Positions 19,864 to 28,030 of a DNA stretch of 64,000 nt are shown here, piece after piece. Origin of the DNA: Corynebacterium pseudokroppenstedtii (GTDB lineage Bacteria > Actinomycetota > Actinomycetes > Mycobacteriales > Mycobacteriaceae). The position numbers and the translations under genes are program-made. Each line of letters opens with the position of its first letter. Within the stretch, counting starts at the first letter, position 1. Where the stretch lies: NCBI RefSeq assembly GCF_019754945.1, contig NZ_JAEUWU010000003.1, positions 372,001-436,000 on the forward strand, given 5' to 3'. The notes below the pieces were generated by a model that saw nothing but the letters and a program-made list of their open reading frames with translations, was not told where the DNA came from and searched no databases.

Positions 19864-20013
19864 TTATTGTTTTCGCTCACTCCAGTACTTGAGCCCGACG
19901 GCGACGAGCACAAGGAGGATAAAAACAACCAGTGCCCACTTGGGTGGGAAGAACGCTAGGGAAAAGATCGCTGAAATAAGGATCAGGATGGCGTCTTGTG
20001 CACGGAATTTCAT
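19864..20013 (-). CDS. 49-residue membrane microprotein
   Basis: A short open frame from ATG 20013 to TAA 19864-19866, with a strong ribosome site (AGAAGGAG, about 7 nt before the ATG). The product has a short basic start (MKFRAQDA), two hydrophobic stretches (ILILISAIFSLAFF and ALVVFILLVLVAVGL) separated by PPKW, and a charged end (KYWSERKQ). The ribosome site, codon pattern and membrane-protein composition argue that it is real. Function is unknown. Confidence 0.72.
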   Translation of the reverse strand: MKFRAQDAILILISAIFSLAFFPPKWALVVFILLVLVAVGLKYWSERKQ

Positions 20014-20090
20014 CTTTCTGCTCCTTCTGTGATGTGGCGAGTATAGCGGTGACCCACCGTTCCTCAGATTATCTAACGATAACGATGAGA

Positions 20091-21161
20091 CTACGATTTA
20101 CTTGCCGCACCTAGTCCGGCATCAAGAAGCTTCTTCCACCGGTTGCCCAAGCGGCCCGATCGTGTCTCGCCGTGATCCCCGATATCGACGGTTTTCTTGA
20201 TGTGGTCCCGCCCGTATCGTGCCAGGAGAACATCGTCGACCATGCGGACTTGCCCTGGGGGAAAATCTGGGTGCATGACCGACCTGACCGCCTCGGCGAG
20301 GTCGTCGGACAGTAGCTCGCGTAAACCACCGACGTCGGTAATTCCGTGGGCAGCCAACATCGCGTACGCGTACCGGTAGTATTCGCTTTTCGAGCGAGGG
20401 AAAAGTGGCCCAAGGATAACGGTAAGCACGCCCGGCAGGATTTCCGGAGAGAGCGACGCATCGTCGGAACTATCCGTTGCTCGGGGAGTTTGGTTGGCAA
20501 TGGACGCGATTTGGTCGAATTGCTGGTCGGCTAGTTCGATAAGACCAGCGGCAAGAGTGAATGCCCGATCGATTCGTGGATCGCTTCCCGTATTTGGCCC
20601 TTTATAGCGGACATCATGCTCGAACTCGGCCCACGCGTGTTGAAGGACAGTTCGAATTTGAACTTCCATCATTTGCCCTGAATATTCGGCTAATTCTTGA
20701 ATCAGAATATTGGTGGAGTCAGAGGTGATATCTGGGATCCGGCAGATGAGATGGAGAGAACCATAACCGAACCCACCAGCTATTCGGGTTTCAGCTGCTT
20801 TGTCGACGACACGGTCGATCTGAAAGTGCTGTTCGAGTACGCGCCGGATTTCCGGGATCTCAGTGGAGTGAAAAGTTGTTACCCGCACGCCAATAAAGTC
20901 GTAGGCGTCATCGAATCCATGGGGGAAGAACCACTCACCGGTAGCAGTTTTCTTCTCTACCTTGTCTAAGAGGCTGGGTAGCGCTTTGATTCGAGCAGTG
21001 ACAGCGTCGAAAGCTATTCCGGAATCACCAAGGAGATCCTCGATCGTTCGAGCGAATTGCTTCGCGGCAAGTGGGTGCGCGGAGGTCCATGTCGCGTATT
21101 TCTTTCGTGCCTCGCGCTGCCTCGAGGTTTCCTTGGGAAGCTTGTGGTGGCGGTGGGACAA
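20091..21161 (-). CDS. relS: Small alarmone synthetase, RelA/SpoT-domain protein
   Basis: Predicted (p)ppGpp synthetase, transferring pyrophosphate from ATP to GDP or GTP in the stringent response. It has the RelA_SpoT synthetase domain without hydrolase, TGS or ACT domains: KVEKKTATGE, YDFIGVRV, GYGSLHL and EVQIRTVLQHAWAEFEHD are the substrate-binding motifs. At 356 residues it is longer than typical 200-260-residue synthetases, with a C-terminal helical extension. In C. glutamicum the relS gene lies next to treY, and the same neighbourhood here supports the symbol. The annotated start is TTG 21161; no in-frame ATG is close and the ribosome site is distant, so the start is uncertain. Confidence 0.85.
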   Translation of the reverse strand: MSHRHHKLPKETSRQREARKKYATWTSAHPLAAKQFARTIEDLLGDSGIAFDAVTARIKALPSLLDKVEKKTATGEWFFPHGFDDAYDFIGVRVTTFHSTEIPEIRRVLEQHFQIDRVVDKAAETRIAGGFGYGSLHLICRIPDITSDSTNILIQELAEYSGQMMEVQIRTVLQHAWAEFEHDVRYKGPNTGSDPRIDRAFTLAAGLIELADQQFDQIASIANQTPRATDSSDDASLSPEILPGVLTVILGPLFPRSKSEYYRYAYAMLAAHGITDVGGLRELLSDDLAEAVRSVMHPDFPPGQVRMVDDVLLARYGRDHIKKTVDIGDHGETRSGRLGNRWKKLLDAGLGAASKS

Positions 21162-21238
21162 AGTTGAGTAAAGATTCCTTTCGTATGATCCGTGACGATG
21201 GGTGACCCGTTATGGACAGTACATCGTCGGGCTAGAAC

Positions 21239-23761
21239 TTAACGCGGAGATTCGTCGGGCAATGACGGTGTGTCGCGGACAAGAACGGTGTACGGATGCT
21301 GGTGGAAGAGGTCCGCGAGAGCAATGTCGCCGCTGTACCGTTCACCCGTAAACCGGTCGGTCCACCGTCCGGCGGGAAGGGATAGGGTCGTGTCTTTCCA
21401 CCCGCCAGATCGTTCGAGTCCGAGTGGCTTGCGAGTGACCAGAACGACGATGTCCACGTCGGTATGGCGGCTACCTCGTGCGAAACCTATGGCGTGATGA
21501 GCAGCCGGACCCTGCGCAAAAACGGGGACGTAGGACGCTCCGACAAAGCTATACGGGCGTTCGCGCCGAACCGCTAGTGCCACAGCCGTGACCGCGATCT
21601 TGCGAGCCTGGGAATCAGGAAGCAGAGGGATATCGTCGACGCTAGGGCCGTTGGGTGATGACACGTGAGCGCCGAGCCCCACAGCGTCGCGGATTTCTGC
21701 CAACGCGGCTCGCCGTAAGTGGTAGTCGACGAAACGGCGGTTATCGGGGTCGACCAAACTGTCTTCGGGGAATTCAGTGCCTTGATAAATATCAGGTATC
21801 CCGGGGGCGAGGAGCTGAAGCAGTTTCCGTGACAGACTAACGATATGCCCAGATGAAGCTATCTTTTGCACAAAGCTGGTAATGAATTCTGCTGTTTCTT
21901 CTGTGAACAGCGAGTCAATCCATTCGTGGATGGACTTTTCGAATTCTTCATTGACGTCGGTCCACTCGGTGTGCAGGCCGGCTTCGCGCACAGCCTTGGT
22001 GGCGTATTCATGAAGTCGATCAATGAGTTGTGAGTCGATCCGACCCGACGACGGCCACACGCCGATAATGTTCTGAATCAAGAACAGTGATGTCGCCGGA
22101 TCCGGAGCAGGAGCGCGGGTGTCTAATCCGTCCAGGAACTCCCGGTAGTCATCGGGGATTTCGGTGAGCTCGATAATCCGCGCCCGGGTATCTTCACCAC
22201 GTTTCGTGTCGTGGGTTGTCAGGGTCGTCATGGACCGTGGCCACAAATATGCTCGTTCGGACTGAAGAAGATGGAATTCAGCCGCTGACACACCGAAAAG
22301 ACCAGGTGAACCCCCTACCTCTTGAAGAGCGATTAAACGGCACGCGCGATAGAAGGCAGTATCTTCAACACCCTTCGCCATGACTGCACCACACACTTGG
22401 GCAAAGCGCGTCCAGGCCTCCCCATAACTCATGAGACCTGCCGTCATGAGGTCGAGGGCCGCGCTCCGCTCGGGGTTATCGTGGGCCATCTTCCGGATAA
22501 CAGTGGAGGTTAATCGCGAAAGTGATAGGTAATCGGCACGATAAACCGGCATATGAGCAATAACGTCGGTGACGGTCAGCGTCAGTTCCTCATCGGTGAC
22601 ATCTCTACCGATGGTTGACCAGTTGTCATGCCGAATGGCGCGTGCCAGTCGGCGCACCTCTGCAGCCAGCTCATTTGTTGCGACATCGCGTTTCAGAGCG
22701 ACGATGGCGGACTCATAACTGTCGGAATCCCAGGTCGATTGGGACCTCTCCTGCGCGATAGCACCCAGGCTCTTTTCGGCAGCACGGTTGATAAAGATGC
22801 CGTCGAGTTCACGAAGCGCGTCGTAACCGGTCGTTCCGTCGACGTCGAGCCGCGGATCCAAAGGCTCGGCGTTGCCGAGAATCTTTTCTATGAGGAGTAA
22901 GCGGCGATCACCCACCAGGCCACGAAGACGTGACAAATAACCGAATGGGTCGGCGAGCCCGTCAGGATGGTCGACGCGGACACCGTCGATAAAGCCGGCC
23001 GCGATGAGTTCCCGCAGTACGCGGTGTGTGTGCTCGAAGACAACGGGATCTTCTTGTCGGATCCCCGCGAGGCCGTTCACAGAGAAGAAACGACGGTAGC
23101 CGATGACCCCATCGCGCCAATACCGCAGGGCATAGCGCTGTTTTGAGAGGACGTCGAGGGGGTCGTCTCCTTCTGTACCAGGGCGAACAGGGAAGTAGTT
23201 GCCGTAGTAGTCCAGGAGGAATCGGCAGGGTTCACCGCTCCCTTCTACATGAGCAGGTGCGTTGTCCTCGTCGACGGGGACGATAGTGATGGCATTGACG
23301 TCGTCGGGGCTGCCGAGAACCGGGATGCCTAGCTTTCCGTCGGCCCCGTTGCCGGGGGACCAATCGATATCGAAATACGAGTTGAATCGTGATTCTTCCC
23401 CGTAGGTGAGGACGTCCCACCACCACGGATTATCCTTCGGTACATCGATACCCAAGTGATTGGGAACGATGTCAATGATGATTCCCAACCCTTCCTCATG
23501 CGCTGCCTGAGCTAATTCCTCGAATCCCTCGCGTCCCCCCAGGGCGGGATTGACTTCGGTGGGATCGATGACGTCGTAATTATGGTTCGACGACGATGGG
23601 GCGGTCAGGATAGGGGAGAGGTAGAGGTGAGAGACGCCCAGTTCGTTGAGGTACGGCACGATGGCCTTCGCGTCGGCAAAGGTGAAAGACCGCCCGTGCG
23701 GATCGGCATCCGGGCCGCGCAATTGCAGCCGGTACGTGGCTGAGAGTGAACGGCGTGGCAT
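21239..23761 (-). CDS. treY: Maltooligosyl trehalose synthase
   Basis: Converts the reducing-end alpha-1,4 bond of maltodextrins to an alpha,alpha-1,1 bond; TreZ, encoded 6 kb away, then frees trehalose. GH13 fold with N-terminal SATYRLQL and FADAKAIVPYLNELGVSHLYLSPI, the IIIDIVPNHLG motif, FIDGVRVDHPDGLADP (nucleophile Asp) and LLIEKILG (acid Glu). Length 840 residues, slightly above the usual 720-820. The ATG at 23761 has an AGGAAAGAGG ribosome site. It is upstream of relS with a 77-bp gap. Confidence 0.95.
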   Translation of the reverse strand: MPRRSLSATYRLQLRGPDADPHGRSFTFADAKAIVPYLNELGVSHLYLSPILTAPSSSNHNYDVIDPTEVNPALGGREGFEELAQAAHEEGLGIIIDIVPNHLGIDVPKDNPWWWDVLTYGEESRFNSYFDIDWSPGNGADGKLGIPVLGSPDDVNAITIVPVDEDNAPAHVEGSGEPCRFLLDYYGNYFPVRPGTEGDDPLDVLSKQRYALRYWRDGVIGYRRFFSVNGLAGIRQEDPVVFEHTHRVLRELIAAGFIDGVRVDHPDGLADPFGYLSRLRGLVGDRRLLLIEKILGNAEPLDPRLDVDGTTGYDALRELDGIFINRAAEKSLGAIAQERSQSTWDSDSYESAIVALKRDVATNELAAEVRRLARAIRHDNWSTIGRDVTDEELTLTVTDVIAHMPVYRADYLSLSRLTSTVIRKMAHDNPERSAALDLMTAGLMSYGEAWTRFAQVCGAVMAKGVEDTAFYRACRLIALQEVGGSPGLFGVSAAEFHLLQSERAYLWPRSMTTLTTHDTKRGEDTRARIIELTEIPDDYREFLDGLDTRAPAPDPATSLFLIQNIIGVWPSSGRIDSQLIDRLHEYATKAVREAGLHTEWTDVNEEFEKSIHEWIDSLFTEETAEFITSFVQKIASSGHIVSLSRKLLQLLAPGIPDIYQGTEFPEDSLVDPDNRRFVDYHLRRAALAEIRDAVGLGAHVSSPNGPSVDDIPLLPDSQARKIAVTAVALAVRRERPYSFVGASYVPVFAQGPAAHHAIGFARGSRHTDVDIVVLVTRKPLGLERSGGWKDTTLSLPAGRWTDRFTGERYSGDIALADLFHQHPYTVLVRDTPSLPDESPR

Positions 23762-23811
23762 GGTCTACCTCTTTCCTCATTATCCCGTGGAGTGATCGAT
23801 GTCCACGGTCT

Positions 23812-24729
23812 TTAGTGGTCTCGGACACCGTAATAGCTGCTAGGCGGTGTCGGCATGTAGGTCGTGTGACGCGATAGAGCGCTGTCGCTCGCGTGGATTG
23901 TGCCCAGAATGGGCTCAGTTTGGCTACAGCTCGATCCAAGATTCCACTGTACTTGCTTTTCCGGACAGGCCCAGGGTTCAGGAAAATGGTTGTCAATCTT
24001 CCATAGCTGGCGGAAGACCTCAAACGTGCTATCGGGCCAATGGTTGTTTAACCATTGATGGGCGCGGAGAAGAGACGGTGTGTCGTTAATGGGGATGGCG
24101 ATGAGATTTCCGTTATTGATGCACCCGATCACCGTGGGACGAGACCATTGTTCATAGAGGTAGTCCCGGAGAATTCGCATGAGGATAGGATGGCTCAGCC
24201 ATGCATGAGCGTTAGGGACTATCCTGTCTTCATTCGGTTGCGGACGCGTTATGGTGCTCTGGCCACGAGAACGAACTGATGCCTTCAGCTGCGGCGAGTC
24301 ATCGTCGCACCTATCGATATTTAGTGGGGGTGGGGGTGGTGTGCGGAGTTCCCACCCCGTTGCAGCTGGAATAGTGGTGTCAATAGAGCGGTAGTGGATT
24401 CGCAGGCCTTTTTCCGTAGAGAAGAACTCCAGGAAATTATCTGCCGCGCTACCCCACGCGTGATTCGCCGGGCACGTGAGGCTATCGCGATCGACGGGCG
24501 TCCCGTGTTTATCAGTGAGCCTGGCTACAAGACCTGCACCGAGGTGAACGAGCGCGTCGCGGTATTGCGAGACCTGAGTCAGTGGTTGGAGTTCGAGTTG
24601 GTGGCTCTGCATGGGCGCTTCGCCCGCTGAACTGCTCAGTGTTTCGGTGCTCGAGCGCGTTTTGTCTACATCTAATGACGAGGCGGGACGGGAAGGAAGA
24701 AGCGAAGCAGTTGCGTGATGAGGTGTCAT
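23812..24729 (-). CDS. Hypothetical protein
   Basis: Not recognised. The frame from ATG 24729 gives 305 residues. The first 40 are Ser/Thr-rich and may not be translated; an in-frame ATG at 24612 (MQSHQLELQ) is an alternative start. The remainder is soluble with segments such as GLVARLTDKHG and AWGSAADNFLEFFSTEKGLRIHY, then a Pro run, and a C-terminal half rich in Trp and His (WLNNHWPDSTFEVFRQLWK). There is no signal peptide or membrane helix. It precedes treY by 50 bp on the same strand and could share its transcript. Confidence 0.6.
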   Translation of the reverse strand: MTPHHATASLLPSRPASSLDVDKTRSSTETLSSSAGEAPMQSHQLELQPLTQVSQYRDALVHLGAGLVARLTDKHGTPVDRDSLTCPANHAWGSAADNFLEFFSTEKGLRIHYRSIDTTIPAATGWELRTPPPPPLNIDRCDDDSPQLKASVRSRGQSTITRPQPNEDRIVPNAHAWLSHPILMRILRDYLYEQWSRPTVIGCINNGNLIAIPINDTPSLLRAHQWLNNHWPDSTFEVFRQLWKIDNHFPEPWACPEKQVQWNLGSSCSQTEPILGTIHASDSALSRHTTYMPTPPSSYYGVRDH

Positions 24730-24830
24730 GCTTCTTATTGACGACGCGACCGCCGTATGGTTCCCGGTGACCTCAATATGTGGCGGGGGTCACTGTGAGG
24801 TGGCGATGTAACACTGCGTGGCACTACTGC

Positions 24831-24864
24831 GCTGCGCACACTTCCACGCTGCGCACACTCCCAC
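24831..24864. repeat. 17-bp tandem duplication
   Basis: GCTGCGCACACTTCCAC (24831-24847) is directly followed by a copy differing at one base (24848-24864), between the aldolase terminator and the hypothetical gene. It is probably a slippage product. Confidence 0.75.
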
Positions 24865-24870
24865 GCATAG

Positions 24871-24902
24871 AAAAACCGGGTGACAGCTGCACTGCCACCC
24901 GG
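24871..24902 (-). terminator. Intrinsic terminator of the aldolase gene
   Basis: On the minus strand an 11-bp stem (CCGGGTGGCAG with CTGTCACCCGG, one G-T pair) is followed by TTTTT, 45 bp after the stop of the aldolase gene. This is a good intrinsic terminator. Confidence 0.85.
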
Positions 24903-24946
24903 AATTCCATCACCAATGAGCTGGGTTAGCTCTGGTTTTGTCGCTA

Positions 24947-25837
24947 TTAGCCTGCGATCGAAGCCTTGTAAATACCATCAATCGTGGTAGCCAAGGTGTT
25001 GTCGAACTCTTCCTGCGACTGATCAGCGGTCAGTCCCTCGAGGAGAGCACGAGAGAACGATGCGATGAGGCCCTTGTTGCGGGAAAGGCGCTCGTTAGCG
25101 TCGTCACGCTCATAACCACCGGACAGCGCTACAACACGCATAACCTTCGGGTGGTTGATGAGGTCTTCGTAGAAGTTATCGACGGTCGGGATCGAGACCT
25201 TAATCATGACCTGCTGGCCCTCAGGGATGTCATCCAGACCCTTCAGAAGGGCAGCCTTCAGAAGCTCTTCAGCTTCCTTCTTGTCGTCGATGGAGATGGT
25301 GACCTCGGGCTCGAGGATCGGAACCATGCCCTTGGCCAGGACCTGCTTACCGATCTCAAACTGCTGGTCAACAACAGCCTGGATACCCTCAGCGTTAGCA
25401 GCGTTAATAACCGAACGCTCCTTGGTGCCGAAGATGCCCTTCTCGACGCCACGGTCGAGGAGCTTATCGAGCTCAGGCATGGGCTTCATGACCTGAACGT
25501 CGTTTTCTTCGTCGGCCAGACCCTTGTCGATCTTGAGAAGCGGAACAATACCCTTCTTCTCCCAGAGGTACTGGGCGGTAGGGATGCCTTCAATCTCGCG
25601 GTCCATCGTCATCTCGAACAGGATGGCTGCGAGTACCTTCTCGGAGGTGAAGGATGGAGAGGTAATCAGACGGCTACGCATAGCGTGGACAAGATCAAAC
25701 ATCTCGGCATCAGAGGAATATGCGTCATCCTGGATGCCGTAAGCGCGAAGCGCCTTCGGGGTGGATCCGCCGGATTGGTCAAGGGCAGCGATGAAGCCCT
25801 TGGCCTCAGTCATGCGAGTGGCCTGCTCCTGGTTCAT
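24947..25837 (-). CDS. fda: Fructose-bisphosphate aldolase, class I
   Basis: Cleaves fructose 1,6-bisphosphate to dihydroxyacetone phosphate and glyceraldehyde 3-phosphate through a Schiff-base lysine. The 296-residue protein has the bacterial class I layout: [21 protein letters not shown] at the start, the [12 protein letters not shown] strand, [10 protein letters not shown] with the Schiff-base lysine expected in VMIKVSIP, and [12 protein letters not shown] (phosphate binding). The ATG at 25837 follows a GAAGGAG ribosome site. Some corynebacteria rely on a class II, zinc-dependent enzyme, so the presence of class I is worth noting. A clean terminator follows the gene. Confidence 0.93.
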   Translation of the reverse strand: MNQEQATRMTEAKGFIAALDQSGGSTPKALRAYGIQDDAYSSDAEMFDLVHAMRSRLITSPSFTSEKVLAAILFEMTMDREIEGIPTAQYLWEKKGIVPLLKIDKGLADEENDVQVMKPMPELDKLLDRGVEKGIFGTKERSVINAANAEGIQAVVDQQFEIGKQVLAKGMVPILEPEVTISIDDKKEAEELLKAALLKGLDDIPEGQQVMIKVSIPTVDNFYEDLINHPKVMRVVALSGGYERDDANERLSRNKGLIASFSRALLEGLTADQSQEEFDNTLATTIDGIYKASIAG

Positions 25838-26317
25838 TACAACTCCTTCTATGTTGCCATCATGGGCAACGTCGATGTCGTGTAGACGTTCTCCGTTATT
25901 TGTGGGAGATCATCTGTCGCGCTCTATGGTAGCCCGAAAATGTCTGAATGAACACCGATCGGACAAAAAACTGCGACCATTTCTGGCGAATTTTCATCGT
26001 TGTGTCCGCCGTTTACGACACTGGGATACGGGTGGAAGTGGAGTTTGCGACGAGTCTCAGTTCGTTTACGTGCAGTAATGTCCATTCGTAGCTAACCGCA
26101 ACTAATCGGGCATATTATCGCCCTATTCGGGCATCGTGAAGCTTGAGAAAATGTTGTGACGAACCTCACAGGGTTATGTGGGGTGTAACCCAGGCTATGT
26201 GGCTCAATCCATCCCTTTTCCGGCTTCGATGGTAAGGTTCCGGCCCTCGATCCCCGCGTCTCAATCGTGAGCCTGAAGAACCTCCTCCAAGGAAAACATG
26301 GAATCAGGTGTCGATAC
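25838..26317. other. 480-bp gene-free region upstream of the aldolase gene
   Basis: No convincing open frame. It holds the aldolase ribosome site and leader, a TACCAT box on the minus strand near 25928-25933, a CRP/GlxR-like palindrome at 26155-26170 and a 6-bp inverted repeat GGGTTA/TAACCC at 26171-26191. The length would allow long-range regulation of the aldolase gene or a small RNA, but I see no T-run hairpin that would define an RNA 3' end. Confidence 0.5.
26155..26170. promoter_or_regulatory. CRP/GlxR-type operator
   Basis: TGTGACGAACCTCACA has both complete arms of the corynebacterial GlxR consensus (TGTGA...TCACA, 6-bp centre). It is 318 bp upstream of the aldolase start and downstream of the exonuclease gene. 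Confidence 0.6.
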
Positions 26318-27970
26318 TTAATTGAGATCTAGTGCATCGAGAAGCTGGCCTTGATTCCAGATCTCGATCTCTTGCCCTTTTTCCTGAAGCTCCTCAGCAC
26401 GTTTCTGTTTCGACGTCTTCCCATTCCATTCCCCGCAGACAAGGAGAGTCGTCTTCTTTGTCACATTCTTGCCGACGGTTCCGCCCGCCCGAGCGATCGC
26501 TTGCCACAGTTGTCCCTTATCCAGGGGAGAGAATTCACCAGTCAACGTCACGTTTTTGCCAAAGAGCGGTCCGTTCGGGTCGGCGTCGGTATTCGTCTCA
26601 GGAATATCACGGGGAGTAGCAACGGATTCCCAGTTGGAAGGGCCACGGTTCCCCCGCGTTTTTCCATTTCGTGATGACTGCTGGTGATCCGACCGAGATC
26701 GTCGCGGTTTCCGGAAAAGTGATACAGAATTGTCTTTCACTGTTCCGAACGTGTAGCCCGCCGATTCGACGACCTCCGCCATCGATTGGACGTCTGATGG
26801 CAGCTCTGTGTCGCGAGGAGAAATCCCGCACAAACTCAGCATGATTTCGCCACACGCGCGAGCATCTGCCAGGGCATCGTGATGATGAAATGCGTCTGAA
26901 CCCGCCGATTGAGCCACCGTCGTCAATTTATAATTCGGAAGCTCGGGGTGGAGCGCGCGTGCAAGGAGGTAGGTGCAGGCGAAAGTAATGTTCGGAATGT
27001 CGACTTTCTCTGCCCGAGCCGCGTCCCTGAGCGCGACCATATCGAACTTGGCATTGTGGGCGACGATGGGGAGGTTTTCTTTCCTGAGGAGCTCGGCAAG
27101 TTGCTCCAACCGATCATGGCATGACGGCTCATCGGCGACTTTATCAGGGGTAATCCCATGGATTGCGGTGGTCGCCGCCGTGAAATCTGGCCAGGCCGAA
27201 GGCGGTTGGCACAGCCACGTGTGGGATTCAGCTTCTTTCCCCTCGTGATAGACGACGATCCCGAATTGGCAGATCGAACCATTGGCTTCGTTCGCCGTTT
27301 CGACGTCAAAAGCAATAAACGAGGGCGGACGTGAATCTAATGTGCCATCGGCAGGCTGAAGAACATTGCTGCGCTGAGCATCGTTATCCGGTGCGGCAGG
27401 GCTATCGTCTTGTTTCTTCTCAGTTGACTTCGCTTGGTTGCCTTCTGAGCTGTTGCCCCGTGCATCGGTACCAGCTACACCGCCAAATGCCGACCGCGAA
27501 TCCGTCTGATGAGAAACGGCCCGCGCTATACGACGCAAGCTCTCTAAGTCATCAGCCTGCATCGCAGTGAGGACTTCATTCGCGAAATCAATAATGGATG
27601 TGTCGACGGAGTGAGCCGGTGAAAACCGGAGAACGTTAGGCGCGAATCGCGAGCGCTGTCGCGATGTCCGGGGAGTGCCATCCAGGAATAGATCGATAAA
27701 GCCCGGTTCAAGTGGGGTGGGGTCGGTCCGTGACCAACCACGAATTGAATCCCGATCTATCTTCGTCTCCGGGTCAAGATAAATCTGTGCAGCGGGAATT
27801 CGTGAGATAGTGACTCCACTTTCACTGATATATGCCGTTCCCCCGAGGATCGGGATTGCAGCAACATACTCAGCGGGCGTCGTCTCATCGTCAGCCTGAA
27901 TTTGCGAAAAACTAGCGTCAGCTGGGATTTCATTTCCCGGGGAAGAAATATCAGTGTCGGAATTCGTCAT
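26318..27970 (-). CDS. DnaQ-like 3'-5' exonuclease with C-terminal BRCT domain
   Basis: A 550-residue protein with three parts. The N-terminal 150 residues resemble a DUF-type domain found in some actinobacterial epsilon-like proteins (YISESGVTISRIPAAQIYL). The middle is a DEDDh exonuclease: FIAFDVETAN, then HGITPDKV, VAHNAKFDMVALRDA and HHDALADARACGEIML. The C-terminus (from about residue 465) is a BRCT domain with GKNVTLTGEF and TKKTTLLVCGE, like the one in NAD-dependent DNA ligase. The role is probably DNA repair or proofreading, not the core polymerase epsilon. ATG 27970 has GTGGAGTG upstream; a four-codon longer frame exists. Low-complexity linkers join the domains. Confidence 0.87.
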   Translation of the reverse strand: MTNSDTDISSPGNEIPADASFSQIQADDETTPAEYVAAIPILGGTAYISESGVTISRIPAAQIYLDPETKIDRDSIRGWSRTDPTPLEPGFIDLFLDGTPRTSRQRSRFAPNVLRFSPAHSVDTSIIDFANEVLTAMQADDLESLRRIARAVSHQTDSRSAFGGVAGTDARGNSSEGNQAKSTEKKQDDSPAAPDNDAQRSNVLQPADGTLDSRPPSFIAFDVETANEANGSICQFGIVVYHEGKEAESHTWLCQPPSAWPDFTAATTAIHGITPDKVADEPSCHDRLEQLAELLRKENLPIVAHNAKFDMVALRDAARAEKVDIPNITFACTYLLARALHPELPNYKLTTVAQSAGSDAFHHHDALADARACGEIMLSLCGISPRDTELPSDVQSMAEVVESAGYTFGTVKDNSVSLFRKPRRSRSDHQQSSRNGKTRGNRGPSNWESVATPRDIPETNTDADPNGPLFGKNVTLTGEFSPLDKGQLWQAIARAGGTVGKNVTKKTTLLVCGEWNGKTSKQKRAEELQEKGQEIEIWNQGQLLDALDLN

Positions 27971-28030
27971 GGTGCACTCCACTCTAACCAGTTTTACGCC
28001 GAGCGATGGCAGGTAGCCTTATGCCGAATT

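Noticed and set aside
24938..25885. A 315-codon open frame on the plus strand opposite the aldolase gene
   Set aside because: It is the antisense shadow of a well-supported enzyme gene; its predicted protein has no recognisable domain and its length follows from codon bias.
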